Shown here piece after piece: positions 8,073 to 16,001 of a stretch of 33,791 nucleotides of DNA. The notes below the pieces were generated by a model, which was given only the letters and a program-made list of their open reading frames with translations, had not been told where the DNA came from and ran no database searches. The DNA is taken from NCBI GenBank assembly GCA_947088515.1, contig CAMUHA010000011.1:1-33791 (forward strand), given 5' to 3'. Source of the stretch: an uncultured bacterium (GTDB lineage Bacteria; Bacillota; Clostridia; Lachnospirales; Lachnospiraceae). Each line of letters starts with the position of its first letter. The stretch's first letter is position 1. A program made the translations under genes and the position numbers.

Positions 8073-8847
8073 ACCGAGTCCTCCTTTTCCCGCATTTACA
8101 CCGCTTCGTTATCACAAAACCATCTACATTGTTTCCCGAAACAGAACAGGAAAAAGCATCATCCATCAAAAACTCTGTTTCTTCTCCCTTACCAGCTTCC
8201 AGATAGGACACAGAAAATTTATGACCGCCCCTGTAAAAATCATATGACTTCTTTCCATATAGATATTGTCTGATAAAAGCAATATATTCCTCCAGCACAA
8301 GATTTTCCTGTTTCATAATCATTGCATGGGGAACCCCTACATAACGGAAATGCCATGGCTCATGACCAATGCCTGTAACCGTTTCCTTCCCTTTTGGGTA
8401 CCTCTCCACAAACCCATAGCCTGCCGCCATTTCCCGAAAAGTCTGACAGATACCGCTGTATGGGAAATCCGGGCAGATAAAGTCAATTACCTCCTGTTTT
8501 AATCCCAAATCAATGGCAAGTCCTGTCTGGTGTTCACTGCATCCAGGAGTAGCAACATATTTTTCCGTAAATTCCTGTCCGTTCTTTAAAATAGAATCAT
8601 TCCAGATTTCCTCCTGCTCCGCCCTTGAACGCCACCCGCTAACTGGCACAATCTGCTTCCATCCGTCAAGCCGCTTCATCAGATTAGAAAGAAAAATTCC
8701 TGCCCGGTACTGGATAAGGACAGAAGGCGCCTGTCCGCAGGCAGGCGCCAGATTCTCCTCTTTCTCTCCAACAAAAGGGTGGCTGCGGTTTACCAAAATC
8801 AGACTGCCGGAATTTATTTTCTTATTTTGCAATGTAACTGTCTTCAT
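8062..8847 (-). CDS. VanXY-type D,D-dipeptidase/D,D-carboxypeptidase
   Basis: A 261-residue M15-family zinc peptidase with no signal peptide, so probably cytoplasmic as VanXY enzymes are. Visible motifs are SGWRSRAEQEEIW (near residue 94), the zinc motif SEHQTGLAIDL (near 131) and the catalytic GIGHEPWHFRYVG (near 186), which hold the His, Asp, Glu and His expected of the family. In VanG/VanC/VanE systems VanXY removes D-Ala-ended dipeptides and pentapeptides, leaving D-Ser-ended precursors. The C-terminal 60 residues after the domain are less conserved. It lies between the VanG-type ligase and the racemase, the order of known vanG operons. GAGGAG sits 7 bases before the ATG. Confidence 0.88.
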   Translation of the reverse strand: MKTVTLQNKKINSGSLILVNRSHPFVGEKEENLAPACGQAPSVLIQYRAGIFLSNLMKRLDGWKQIVPVSGWRSRAEQEEIWNDSILKNGQEFTEKYVATPGCSEHQTGLAIDLGLKQEVIDFICPDFPYSGICQTFREMAAGYGFVERYPKGKETVTGIGHEPWHFRYVGVPHAMIMKQENLVLEEYIAFIRQYLYGKKSYDFYRGGHKFSVSYLEAGKGEETEFLMDDAFSCSVSGNNVDGFVITKRCKCGKRRTRYAG

Positions 8848-8909
8848 AATTACTCTCCTCTTTTTGTGGATGTAACACGCTCCAGACCCGGTTAAATATG
8901 CCTTCAGAC

Positions 8910-9962
8910 TTATTTGGGCGCAGGCAGCACAGATGCTATCAGCTTTTCAAGAAGTTCTGTAAAGGAATGTCCGGCCGCTTCCATCATTTTGGGATAACGG
9001 CTGTGTTCCGTAAATCCTGGAATAGTATTGACTTCATTAAATACAATCTCTCCTTGCGGCGTCAAAAACATATCCACTCTGGCAAAACCAGAACACCCAA
9101 GAGCCCGGTAAATTATCTTCGCCGTCTCCTTAATTTCCACCGACTTTTCTCTGCTGATTCTTGCAGGCACATAAATCGCGGAAGTCTTTAACGTATATTT
9201 TTCCGTAAAGTCAAAGAAACCGCCGGAAAGTTCGATTTCATCCACCTCTCCTGTAATCAGCTCCTCCCATCCAAGAACTGCACAGCCTACCTCAAAGCCT
9301 TCTATATTTTCCTCCACAATTACCTGATTGTCATACAAAAAAGCAAGCTCTATTGCCTTTTTCATATCCTCCCATCGCTCCACCTTTGTTACTCCAAAGG
9401 AGGAACCTGCCTTTACTGGCTTTACATATAAAGGAAAACCTGTATTTTGGGCAAAATCCTTAATTGCCTCCTCATCTGCCCTGTAAATTACAAGAGACTT
9501 AGGCGCCCTCACCCCTTCCAATCCTGCCAGCTTGTGGGCACGGTCCTTGTCCATACAAAGAGCAGATGCAAGAACCCCGCATCCTACCAGCGGAATACCT
9601 GCAAGGGCAATCAGTCCCTGTATTGTTCCATCTTCACCATTGCTTCCGTGAAGCACAGGAAAGGCTGCATCAACCTGCACAAAATCAGCATGCCCATTCT
9701 TTAACAATAACAGCTTTCCCTCGCCGCTTACTGGTGATAGCGCCGCCGGAACACAATCACCGCTGTCCTGCCAGGTGTCATTTTTAATTTTTTCCACATC
9801 CCCTGTATAATAAAACCAGCCGCCTTCTTTTGTAATTCCCACCATAACCGGGTGATATTTCTCCTTGTTTAAACTGCAGATTACAGAATAAGCTGACTCC
9901 AGGGATACATGATACTCAGGAGATTTTCCTCCAAAAAAAATTGCAATATTTTGTTTTCTCAT
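8910..9962 (-). CDS. vanG: VanG-type D-alanine--D-serine (or D-Ala-D-Ala) ligase
   Basis: A 350-residue ATP-grasp ligase. It has the N-terminal IFFGGKSPEYHVSL, FPVLHGSNGEDGTIQG (near 97), the ATP-binding KPVKAGSSFGVTKV and the metal-binding FNEVNTIPGFTEHSRYPKM. The omega-loop segment GFFDFTEKYTLKTS and the stretch ALCMDKDRAHKL match my memory of enterococcal VanG closely, better than housekeeping Ddl, which typically has YDYEAKY. This supports D-Ser as C-terminal substrate. ATG at 9962 was chosen because AAAAGG lies about 7 bases upstream; a longer frame to 10010 has no ribosome site and runs into the upstream hairpin. It heads a ligase-VanXY-racemase set; vanW and vanY are absent from this window. 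Confidence 0.87.
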   Translation of the reverse strand: MRKQNIAIFFGGKSPEYHVSLESAYSVICSLNKEKYHPVMVGITKEGGWFYYTGDVEKIKNDTWQDSGDCVPAALSPVSGEGKLLLLKNGHADFVQVDAAFPVLHGSNGEDGTIQGLIALAGIPLVGCGVLASALCMDKDRAHKLAGLEGVRAPKSLVIYRADEEAIKDFAQNTGFPLYVKPVKAGSSFGVTKVERWEDMKKAIELAFLYDNQVIVEENIEGFEVGCAVLGWEELITGEVDEIELSGGFFDFTEKYTLKTSAIYVPARISREKSVEIKETAKIIYRALGCSGFARVDMFLTPQGEIVFNEVNTIPGFTEHSRYPKMMEAAGHSFTELLEKLIASVLPAPK

Positions 9963-9990
9963 AATTTTTCCTTTTAATATATTTTGATAC

Positions 9991-10031
9991 AAAAAACTCC
10001 GTCCTGCCATTTAGATAATAGCAAAACGGAG
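9991..10031 (-). terminator. Terminator-like hairpin in front of the VanG-type ligase gene (possible attenuator)
   Basis: On the minus strand CTCCGTTTTGC (10021-10031) pairs with GCAGGACGGAG (9997-10007) over 11 positions including two G-T pairs, and six T residues follow at 9991-9996. Only 28 bases separate the T tract from the ligase ATG, too few for a downstream promoter plus ribosome site. The ligase mRNA should therefore start upstream and read through this hairpin. Confidence 0.75.
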
Positions 10032-10123
10032 CAAAAGTTTTTTTATATTTCCTATAAAATAGATTATGAATTTCTTGCAAAAATATTAAGATTTTCTTAC
10101 GGCTTAAAGATTCTCCCCCTATA

Positions 10124-10375
10124 TCAGCCTTTAAGCCCTCTTGACTGCCTGTCCATATCCTCAATTACAATATCATAAATCTCTCCCAGCGCAGCGCAGT
10201 ACTTTAACACTTTCCATGGTTCATTTGTATGAAAATGGATTTTAATCAGTTCTTCATCCCCCACCGCAAGAAGACAATCTCCCTTAAAATTCTCTTTAAA
10301 ATAATCGGAAATCACATCTTCGTCCAAATCCTCTCCCTCAATCAGCAATTGGGTATCATACTTAAATTCTAACAT
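10124..10375 (-). CDS. Stand-alone FakA/YloV C-terminal-like domain protein
   Basis: An 83-residue protein. The segment FKYDTQLLIEGEDLD, then LLAVGDEELIKIHFHTNEP, then a Lys-Val-Leu helix and ending Gly-Glu-Ile, resembles the middle/C-terminal domain of FakA (DAK2-type fatty acid kinase), where the equivalent HVHTN motif lies. No kinase (DhaL-like) domain is present, so catalysis alone is unlikely; binding or regulation is a guess. Such short proteins are often labelled kinase to dihydroxyacetone kinase. ATG at 10375 was chosen for GGAGG 8 bases upstream; an in-frame ATG five codons earlier overlaps that site. It has a good candidate promoter and lies before the attenuator-like hairpin, 161 bases from the ligase start. 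Confidence 0.7.
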   Translation of the reverse strand: MLEFKYDTQLLIEGEDLDEDVISDYFKENFKGDCLLAVGDEELIKIHFHTNEPWKVLKYCAALGEIYDIVIEDMDRQSRGLKG

Positions 10376-10431
10376 TTCTTTTTCCTCCATAATAAGAATA
10401 AAACTCATGGGCTTTTTGGTTTTTCTACTAT

Positions 10432-10460
10432 ATTGTATACCCGTTTTTCTTAAATTGCAA
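10432..10460 (-). promoter_or_regulatory. Candidate SigA promoter for the FakA-like domain gene
   Basis: On the minus strand TTGCAA (10455-10460) and TACAAT (10432-10437) are spaced by 17 bases. The start codon follows about 57 bases later. Confidence 0.5.
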
Positions 10461-10505
10461 TCAGAGGGTTGTACGCAGCAATCTTTATAATCTGTTTTTA
10501 TGGCT

Positions 10506-11129
10506 TTATAAAATTGCATATAGCGATTTGGATGTCTGAACAGTAACTTCCACATACTTTTGGAGCGCCTCTTCCCCCTTTTTCCAGTCAAACTTCTGGA
10601 AAAATATCCCAGTATCCCACTTGGAATTATAAGGAACCACTTTTACCTGAATATCCAAAAGCGTTCTGGCAATAGTGTCGTTTACCATAAGTTTATGATT
10701 TCTCTCCCCAGAGCTTCCTCCTTCTCCAAAAGAAATAATTCCTGCCAGTTTTCCATGCAGCTCTGACTGGTATGCCTTATCTCTTTGCAGATGTAAAAAG
10801 GTCGCCTGCTGCATTTTTTCCATTAACATACACAGCTTTGCCGGAATAGGCGCATAGCGGGGTGAAACAAAAAAAAGATACTCCGCCCCAAGAATTTCCT
10901 CATAAATACGGTTAAAATCCTTATCCCTGCCGCACCGCCTGATATCACTGCATCTGCCGCATCCCAAACACGGTGAAAGTTCAAACTTTTTAAGCTCCAA
11001 TGTCTTACAGGATATCCCATCCTCCGCCAGCGCATCAGAAATCACCTCACATATCCATTGGGAAATTTCCAACTCCTCACAAGCCATCCTGCCTGCTGCC
11101 GAAATACATATTGCCCTTCTCTCTTCCAC
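10506..11129 (-). CDS. Flavodoxin-fold NAD(P)H-dependent FMN reductase-like protein
   Basis: A 207-residue protein of the flavodoxin-like/iron-sulfur flavoprotein superfamily. The N-terminal strand AICISAAGRM replaces the usual Gly/Ser-rich FMN loop. The Cys-rich segment CLGCGRCSDIRRCG (near residue 54) may bind an Fe-S cluster or be redox active. A strand-turn FFVSPRYAPIPAKLCMLMEK (near 86) matches the FMN-isoalloxazine side, and ISFGEGGSSGERN (near 131) the third flavin loop. GTG at 11129 is preceded by AAGGAGGGG with 6 bases between. It probably acts as a cytoplasmic electron-transfer or nitro/quinone-type reductase; substrate unknown. The gene stands alone, 79 bases from the lipoprotein gene. 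Confidence 0.7.
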   Translation of the reverse strand: MEERRAICISAAGRMACEELEISQWICEVISDALAEDGISCKTLELKKFELSPCLGCGRCSDIRRCGRDKDFNRIYEEILGAEYLFFVSPRYAPIPAKLCMLMEKMQQATFLHLQRDKAYQSELHGKLAGIISFGEGGSSGERNHKLMVNDTIARTLLDIQVKVVPYNSKWDTGIFFQKFDWKKGEEALQKYVEVTVQTSKSLYAIL

Positions 11130-11207
11130 TTATTTCCCCTCCTTTAATATACAATCCGATAACAAAATTCTTCTTCCATATGAGTTTTTTATATTTTAGC
11201 CAGGTTA

Positions 11208-12509
11208 TTAATACCCAAATCCTCTGTCTATAATCGTACCGTCCATTGCATTAATTGTAAGATAGCTGTTATAAGGCCCGTCTTCCACATAAGGCTCTTT
11301 TAAATCTGCATAATAAATCCTTTCGCTTCCAAAGAAATCCCATACTGGTATCATTTTCCCTTCTGTAATATTTCCTTTTTCCATCACTCTCATATATCCC
11401 AGCCTCACCTCCTTAATCTGATATTCTACCTGTACATCCATATCCGCAAAAACATCATTGTATTTTTTCAGCATCATTTCTTCAAAAACATTTTGTATAT
11501 CAGAAAAAGGAATCAGAAACACCTGCTCATCCGACAGCTTTTCCACCTGGTATGGATTTGACCAGCTAAAGTATACAAGTCCATCTTTGTCGTAAATCAT
11601 ATCCAGCATTTCATAAGGCCATGACACAGAACCATAATCATCCAGTGATTCCCCGGTATTATATGTATATGTGACTGGTATTCCATCCATTTGCCTCATA
11701 AAATGAATACCGTAACAGCTTCTGTAATTTTCTCTGTCTATCCCCTTACTCTCTTTGCCGCCTGAAAATGACCAGGCATATTCTTCACCGGCTGGTACGA
11801 ATTCCGTAAACCCCATTTTAACCACCGCATCAACTGCTTCTTGTCTGACCGCTTCTTTTGGGATACCTTCCATATCCCAGCCGCTGCTTTCCGCCCACAG
11901 AAAAGCGCTATTATAATCAAGACACCGGATGCTAAAATTTATCCATCTCCAGTTACTGTTTTCTTCTAAATTATTGTCAATTTCTACACAGTATTCCTTC
12001 CCATCCACAATGGTCCTTCCCATCCAGTAGCTGTTACCCTGCTCCTGCATATTTTCTTTGGCCAAAATATTAACCTCTATGTCCTGCCGTTGCTTTTCTT
12101 TCAATTCAACTTCTTTCCCATCATCCCATTCATCCACAGAAGCGCCTTTTAAAAGCGCCTGATTCACCTTGTCATAATCCTCCTGTGTAAAACGCCTTCC
12201 AGTGACCTTATAAATTTTAAATCCTTCCGCCTCTGGTATATTAACCGCTGCGTCTGCCTTTACATTTACAATTCCACTGCCGCCTTCCCAGATATAGCGT
12301 TCCGGCGCCTGTACCTGCAGGGAAATACCACCTTTTCCCAAATCCTGCCCATCCTTTATGCTATCTCTCCCATCTCCTTCTGTTTCCCCTTCCTCTTTTC
12401 TTGGAGATACAATTTCCTCTCTTGTCAGTATGCCGCTGCCGCACCCTTGTATCATGATTACAGCCATACAAAATATCACGCATATAACCGACTGTTTGAT
12501 TCTGCTCAT
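11208..12509 (-). CDS. Putative lipoprotein encoded with the two-component system (DUF6034-like)
   Basis: A 433-residue protein with a lipoprotein signal peptide. The hydrophobic stretch ends in IQGC, giving Cys23 as the lipidation site. A charged linker rich in Glu, Gly and Asp follows (about 30-65), then a mainly beta-type extracellular region with many aromatic and acidic residues and no recognised catalytic motif. It resembles lachnospiraceal lipoproteins of the DUF6034 kind as I remember them; that label is tentative. AGGAGGGCAGG precedes the ATG. It begins only 18 bases after the histidine kinase gene, so it is probably the last gene of the RR-HK-lipoprotein operon and may act as an accessory sensor or target of that system at the cell surface. 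Confidence 0.65.
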   Translation of the reverse strand: MSRIKQSVICVIFCMAVIMIQGCGSGILTREEIVSPRKEEGETEGDGRDSIKDGQDLGKGGISLQVQAPERYIWEGGSGIVNVKADAAVNIPEAEGFKIYKVTGRRFTQEDYDKVNQALLKGASVDEWDDGKEVELKEKQRQDIEVNILAKENMQEQGNSYWMGRTIVDGKEYCVEIDNNLEENSNWRWINFSIRCLDYNSAFLWAESSGWDMEGIPKEAVRQEAVDAVVKMGFTEFVPAGEEYAWSFSGGKESKGIDRENYRSCYGIHFMRQMDGIPVTYTYNTGESLDDYGSVSWPYEMLDMIYDKDGLVYFSWSNPYQVEKLSDEQVFLIPFSDIQNVFEEMMLKKYNDVFADMDVQVEYQIKEVRLGYMRVMEKGNITEGKMIPVWDFFGSERIYYADLKEPYVEDGPYNSYLTINAMDGTIIDRGFGY

Positions 12510-12527
12510 CCTGCCCTCCTGAACTTT

Positions 12528-13910
12528 TTATTTAGTAAATATAACTGATACCTGGGTCCCCTTCCCCATCTGGCTTTCAATTAACAGCTCCGCCCCGTGA
12601 AGCGCTGCAATCCGGCTGCAAAGCGCAAGCCCCAGTCCGCAGCCTCCCTCCTTCCGGCTGCGTGCCTTATCTACCATATAAAAAGCATCCATCACTCTCG
12701 CAATTTCATCTTCCGGGATACCACATCCCTCATCCCGCACTATAATCTGGTTTTCCTTTCCAATTAAAGAAATAACGCATCCCTCCCCGCTTGCCTTTGC
12801 CGCATTGTCAATCAGATTAATTAAAAGACTCTCAAACAAATCCCTGTCTATCCGCTGCTCCGGCATGGAGCACTCATATTCCAGTTTTATATTTTTCTGC
12901 TTTAAATGATGTTCTTCCAACCGGGCTGTCTGCTCAAACAAATCTTTCATAGAGGTTTGTTCCATACAAATACTCTCATTGTCATACAGTCCCATAAGGC
13001 TCATTAGTTTACTGCTAAGACGCTCCAGACGGCTGCATTCTTTGTTGATATGCCACAGCGCCCTCTCCTGCTGCTCCTTTTTCAGATTGACATTCAAAAG
13101 CGTTTCAGAATAACCAATAATGGAAGTCATTGGCGTTTTCATTTCATGGGTAAGACTTCCCAGCATCTGCCTGCGCTGTTCTGATACCTGGGAGAGAGCC
13201 ATCATCTGATTTTCAATCCGCTCCGCCATACTGTTAAATGCAGCCGCCATCAGGCCGATTTCATCTTTAGTATAACTTTCCACCCGCCGTGTCAATTCAC
13301 CATTACTGATATCTTTTGCAGCCTGCTGCAGCTCTTTCAAGGGAGAAAGAATTTTTCGTGTCAGGAGAAAAATAACCAGTACTGAACAAAGCGCTGCCCC
13401 TCCCCAGATGCCAAAGCTGAAAAACACCTGACTTTTTATATCTTTATACAATCCGGAAATATCCTGCACAAATACCAGATGATAGTCCATTCCCTCCATG
13501 GCAGGCACCTTTTTTCCCGCAACAAGAATATACTGCTCTCCCATGTTTTGTATAATACTGTGCTCTTCTCTCCTGTTCCATCTTTCATCCCCTGGATTTG
13601 TCAGTTCAAAAGGCGTCAGGTTGCAGACTACCTGCCCGTTTTCAATAAGCATATAAGAATCTGCGCCATATTTTTTGATTAAAAAATCTATATACGAATT
13701 TCTGGCCACTTCACTGTAAGACTGTATGGGACTGTTTTCCAATTCCCTGCCCAGGGCAAAGGCAGTTGAACGAAGCTGCAGCCTGCTGCTTTCCATAGTC
13801 TTTTCCTGAAGATATCCTGCCGACCTGTAAATTACCACCGCTCCCCATATCCCACTTGCCAAAAGCAGCGCCAGTACCGTCATCAACGATAATTTTTTCC
13901 ATACCTTCAT
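12528..13910 (-). CDS. Sensor histidine kinase with HAMP domain
   Basis: About 460 residues. Transmembrane segment 1 lies near residues 7-27, an extracytoplasmic sensor of about 125 residues follows, and segment 2 lies near 160-180. HAMP follows (ILSPLKELQQAAKDISNGE), then HisKA with the phosphoacceptor His in LTHEMKTPMTSIIGYSE (near 255). The N box is LINLIDNAAKAS, G1 is VRDEGCGIPEDEI and G2 is GGCGLGLAL. ATG at 13910 is favoured because AAGGGG lies 6 bases upstream; the longer GTG start at 13928 touches the response-regulator stop. The input signal is unknown. It is near the VanG-type genes, but the domain plan with HAMP is generic, so I do not call it VanS. Confidence 0.88.
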   Translation of the reverse strand: MKVWKKLSLMTVLALLLASGIWGAVVIYRSAGYLQEKTMESSRLQLRSTAFALGRELENSPIQSYSEVARNSYIDFLIKKYGADSYMLIENGQVVCNLTPFELTNPGDERWNRREEHSIIQNMGEQYILVAGKKVPAMEGMDYHLVFVQDISGLYKDIKSQVFFSFGIWGGAALCSVLVIFLLTRKILSPLKELQQAAKDISNGELTRRVESYTKDEIGLMAAAFNSMAERIENQMMALSQVSEQRRQMLGSLTHEMKTPMTSIIGYSETLLNVNLKKEQQERALWHINKECSRLERLSSKLMSLMGLYDNESICMEQTSMKDLFEQTARLEEHHLKQKNIKLEYECSMPEQRIDRDLFESLLINLIDNAAKASGEGCVISLIGKENQIIVRDEGCGIPEDEIARVMDAFYMVDKARSRKEGGCGLGLALCSRIAALHGAELLIESQMGKGTQVSVIFTK

Positions 13911-13927
13911 CTTTTTCCCCTTGTGCA

Positions 13928-14614
13928 CTATCCGGTTTCCAATGTCTCCAAATCTTCCAGTCGGTATCCGGTTTTGGAAATTGTATGTATCACATCATAA
14001 AAATCAAGCTTTTTGCGAAGCTGTCCAATATGCACATCCACAGTCCTTGTCTCACCTATATAATCGGTTCCCCATATCCGGTTTAACAGCTCCTGTCTGG
14101 AAAGCGCCACATTTTTGCTCTCAGCTAAGGCAACCAAAAGCTCATATTCCATTGGCTTTAGAGAAACTCTAACGCCGCTTTTCGTTACGCTGTGTTCCTT
14201 TGTATCAATAACCACATCACGTATCACAATCTTTTCTCTTCCCCGTCCGGTTCTTTTTAACACCTTTTCCATCCGCACCAAAAGCTCAAGCACTTCAAAG
14301 GGCTTTACAATATAGTCCTCTGCCCCCGCCTTTAACCCATACACCTTGGATTCCACATCATTTTTGGCTGTCAGGTAAATCGCTGGAATTTCCGCTCTCC
14401 GCAAATCTTCCAGCAGTGCAAACCCATCTTTTCCCGGCAGCATAACATCCACAAGAGCTAAGGCAATTTCCCCTGCATTTTCACTTTTTAAGAATTTCTC
14501 CACCTCACATCCGTCCCTTATTGGCATAATGCCATATCCGGCAGCCTCCAAATTCATACAAATCAACTCCGAAATTGCATTGTCATCTTCTATCACTAAA
14601 ATTTTTGTTTTCAA
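13928..14614 (-). CDS. OmpR-family response regulator
   Basis: About 229 residues. The receiver domain has the acidic pair in VIEDD, the phosphoacceptor Asp in LALVDVMLPGKDGF (near residue 56), Thr in IYLTAKND and Lys in YIVKPFE. The C-terminal winged helix has SLKPMEYELLVALAE and TRTVDVHIGQLRKKL, typical of OmpR/PhoB regulators. TTG at 14614 is preferred because GGAGG lies 5 bases upstream; an ATG ten codons earlier (14644) has no clear ribosome site. The kinase gene follows after 17 bases. An 8-base-arm inverted repeat in the upstream region (14677-14697) could be an operator for itself or another regulator. Confidence 0.88.
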   Translation of the reverse strand: MKTKILVIEDDNAISELICMNLEAAGYGIMPIRDGCEVEKFLKSENAGEIALALVDVMLPGKDGFALLEDLRRAEIPAIYLTAKNDVESKVYGLKAGAEDYIVKPFEVLELLVRMEKVLKRTGRGREKIVIRDVVIDTKEHSVTKSGVRVSLKPMEYELLVALAESKNVALSRQELLNRIWGTDYIGETRTVDVHIGQLRKKLDFYDVIHTISKTGYRLEDLETLETG

Positions 14615-14676
14615 TCTAACCTCCATGATATCTGTTTTCGGCATATCAAATTTGTACAGAAAATGCCCGTTTTTTG

Positions 14677-14697
14677 GACACTCTTATTTAGAGTATC
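14677..14697. promoter_or_regulatory. Inverted repeat upstream of the response regulator gene
   Basis: GACACTCT and AGAGTATC form arms with 7 of 8 matches around TATTT. On the minus strand it adjoins a possible -10 (TGATAC) with TTGCTT 17 bases before it, a place fit for an operator. Both the promoter and the operator reading are tentative. Confidence 0.4.
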
Positions 14698-14755
14698 ATA
14701 TTTTTCTAACAAAAAAAGCAACAAATTGTAAATTTTTGTTTTGTATAAGTCCACA

Positions 14756-14784
14756 TACAAAAAGAAAGGGATTTCTCCCTTCCT
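14756..14784 (-). terminator. Terminator of the choloylglycine hydrolase family gene
   Basis: On the minus strand AGGAAGGGA and TCCCTTTCT form a stem with a short AAA-type loop, followed by TTTTTG. It begins about 16 bases beyond the gene's stop codon. Confidence 0.75.
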
Positions 14785-14799
14785 AAATACATTCGTTTT

Positions 14800-15810
14800 T
14801 TAGTTTAGATAACAAATATCCTGCTGCCTGGGCAGGTCATAAAATTTAAGCGCCCGGTTTCCTACTTCCCGGCAAAGGCACAAAGCCGATATCCTTCGGT
14901 TTATAACAGTGGAAAAATAATAAGTCAGACTTTCCGCACACATACCGCTGATACACAAGGTCTGTTCATAATTATCCTTTTCCGGGTCTGCCTTTAGTAT
15001 CCCGTCCGGTATATCCACTGCTGAAAAGTTATGAAACATTTTTGAAATTCCATCAATTTCATCTTTTCCCTTTACAGCAAAATTCTTCATCATAGCCACC
15101 CGCACAAAACGGGAAGGCGATGAATAATCTCCTGGCAATCCAAATCCACCGCCTGTTCCCTTGCCAAAGCAGGAAAATTCTATGTCTATAATTTTTTTCG
15201 GCGGCGTATGAAGGTTGGTTATGGCAATATAATTCCGAAGGTTTGACTTATGCCACAAATAATCAGGACTATTAGTCATTACTCCAAGGCAGTCACGGTG
15301 AATGTGAATTCCCCCGGCTTCCGGCTCAATTACCACAGACTCACCTGAACAGTCACAAAAAATATAATGGACACTCATCGCTTCACCAAAAATCTTTTCA
15401 TCAGTCAGATTCACAAAGGACAGATACTTTACCACTTCTTCCACATTCTCGCACTGCCCCAGAAGATAGCCTGTCAGAAAACCTGGATGTACATTGATAT
15501 TATGTTTACTTAACTGTGTATCATAAACGGCATACTCCGGAAAATTAAGAAGCGCTCCCATAAGCCCCTTCTCATTAATGCCATCCACAATAACAGGGGT
15601 ATGCAGTCCTGTTACCGCCATTCCCAGATGCGCGTATTTTACAGTGACGACAGAGTCACTGTAATCGCCAACCTCTGTCTTCATCTTATATCTCCGCGGA
15701 ACCACAGCAATCCGGTTTCCCTCCATGCTGCCAAACTGGTCATAAGTCCTTCCCAGCAAATGCTTCCCGTCCATTGTCTCCCATGTAAAACTGCTGCAGC
15801 CAGATATCAT
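14800..15810 (-). CDS. Choloylglycine hydrolase family enzyme (bile salt hydrolase / penicillin V acylase)
   Basis: A 336-residue N-terminal nucleophile hydrolase that cleaves amide bonds in conjugated bile salts or related acyl amides. The nucleophile would be Cys5 in MISGCSSF, so a four-residue propeptide must be removed, as in Bacillus penicillin V acylase, whereas most bile salt hydrolases have Cys2. Arg21 and Asp24 in GRTYDQ keep the family spacing from the Cys. Other motifs are VMTNSPDYLWHKSNLRNY (oxyanion and substrate Asn region) and GLPGDYSSPSRFVR with the conserved Arg. No signal peptide, so cytoplasmic. GAGGAG sits 5 bases before the ATG. Monocistronic, with its own terminator. Bile salt versus penicillin V preference cannot be settled from sequence. 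Confidence 0.88.
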   Translation of the reverse strand: MISGCSSFTWETMDGKHLLGRTYDQFGSMEGNRIAVVPRRYKMKTEVGDYSDSVVTVKYAHLGMAVTGLHTPVIVDGINEKGLMGALLNFPEYAVYDTQLSKHNINVHPGFLTGYLLGQCENVEEVVKYLSFVNLTDEKIFGEAMSVHYIFCDCSGESVVIEPEAGGIHIHRDCLGVMTNSPDYLWHKSNLRNYIAITNLHTPPKKIIDIEFSCFGKGTGGGFGLPGDYSSPSRFVRVAMMKNFAVKGKDEIDGISKMFHNFSAVDIPDGILKADPEKDNYEQTLCISGMCAESLTYYFSTVINRRISALCLCREVGNRALKFYDLPRQQDICYLN

Positions 15811-15931
15811 TTTTACTCCTCACCTTACCAAATCATATGTCAGGTCTTTTGTAATCGCCTGACCAAAAGTCTCTAAGTTATATATATTTTTATAATCTGA
15901 TATAAATGATTAAAAAATCAGGGCCGCACAA

Positions 15932-15975
15932 TTTAGGAGGGCAGAGAACCGATTTGTGTCCCCTGCCCTCCTAAA
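15932..15975. repeat. Perfect 13-bp inverted repeat between the chemoreceptor and hydrolase genes
   Basis: TTTAGGAGGGCAG (15932-15944) pairs perfectly with CTGCCCTCCTAAA (15963-15975) around an 18-base loop. It lies 26 bases past the chemoreceptor stop and 121 bases before the hydrolase start on the minus strand. No T tract follows directly on either strand, so it is an atypical terminator at best. Confidence 0.7.
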
Positions 15976-16001
15976 AGGCAAATTATGTAATATGGTTTTT
16001 A

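Noticed and set aside
12528..14614. Naming the two-component genes vanS/vanR
   Set aside because: Generic HAMP kinase and OmpR regulator; separated from the ligase by three other genes, and paired with a lipoprotein gene instead.
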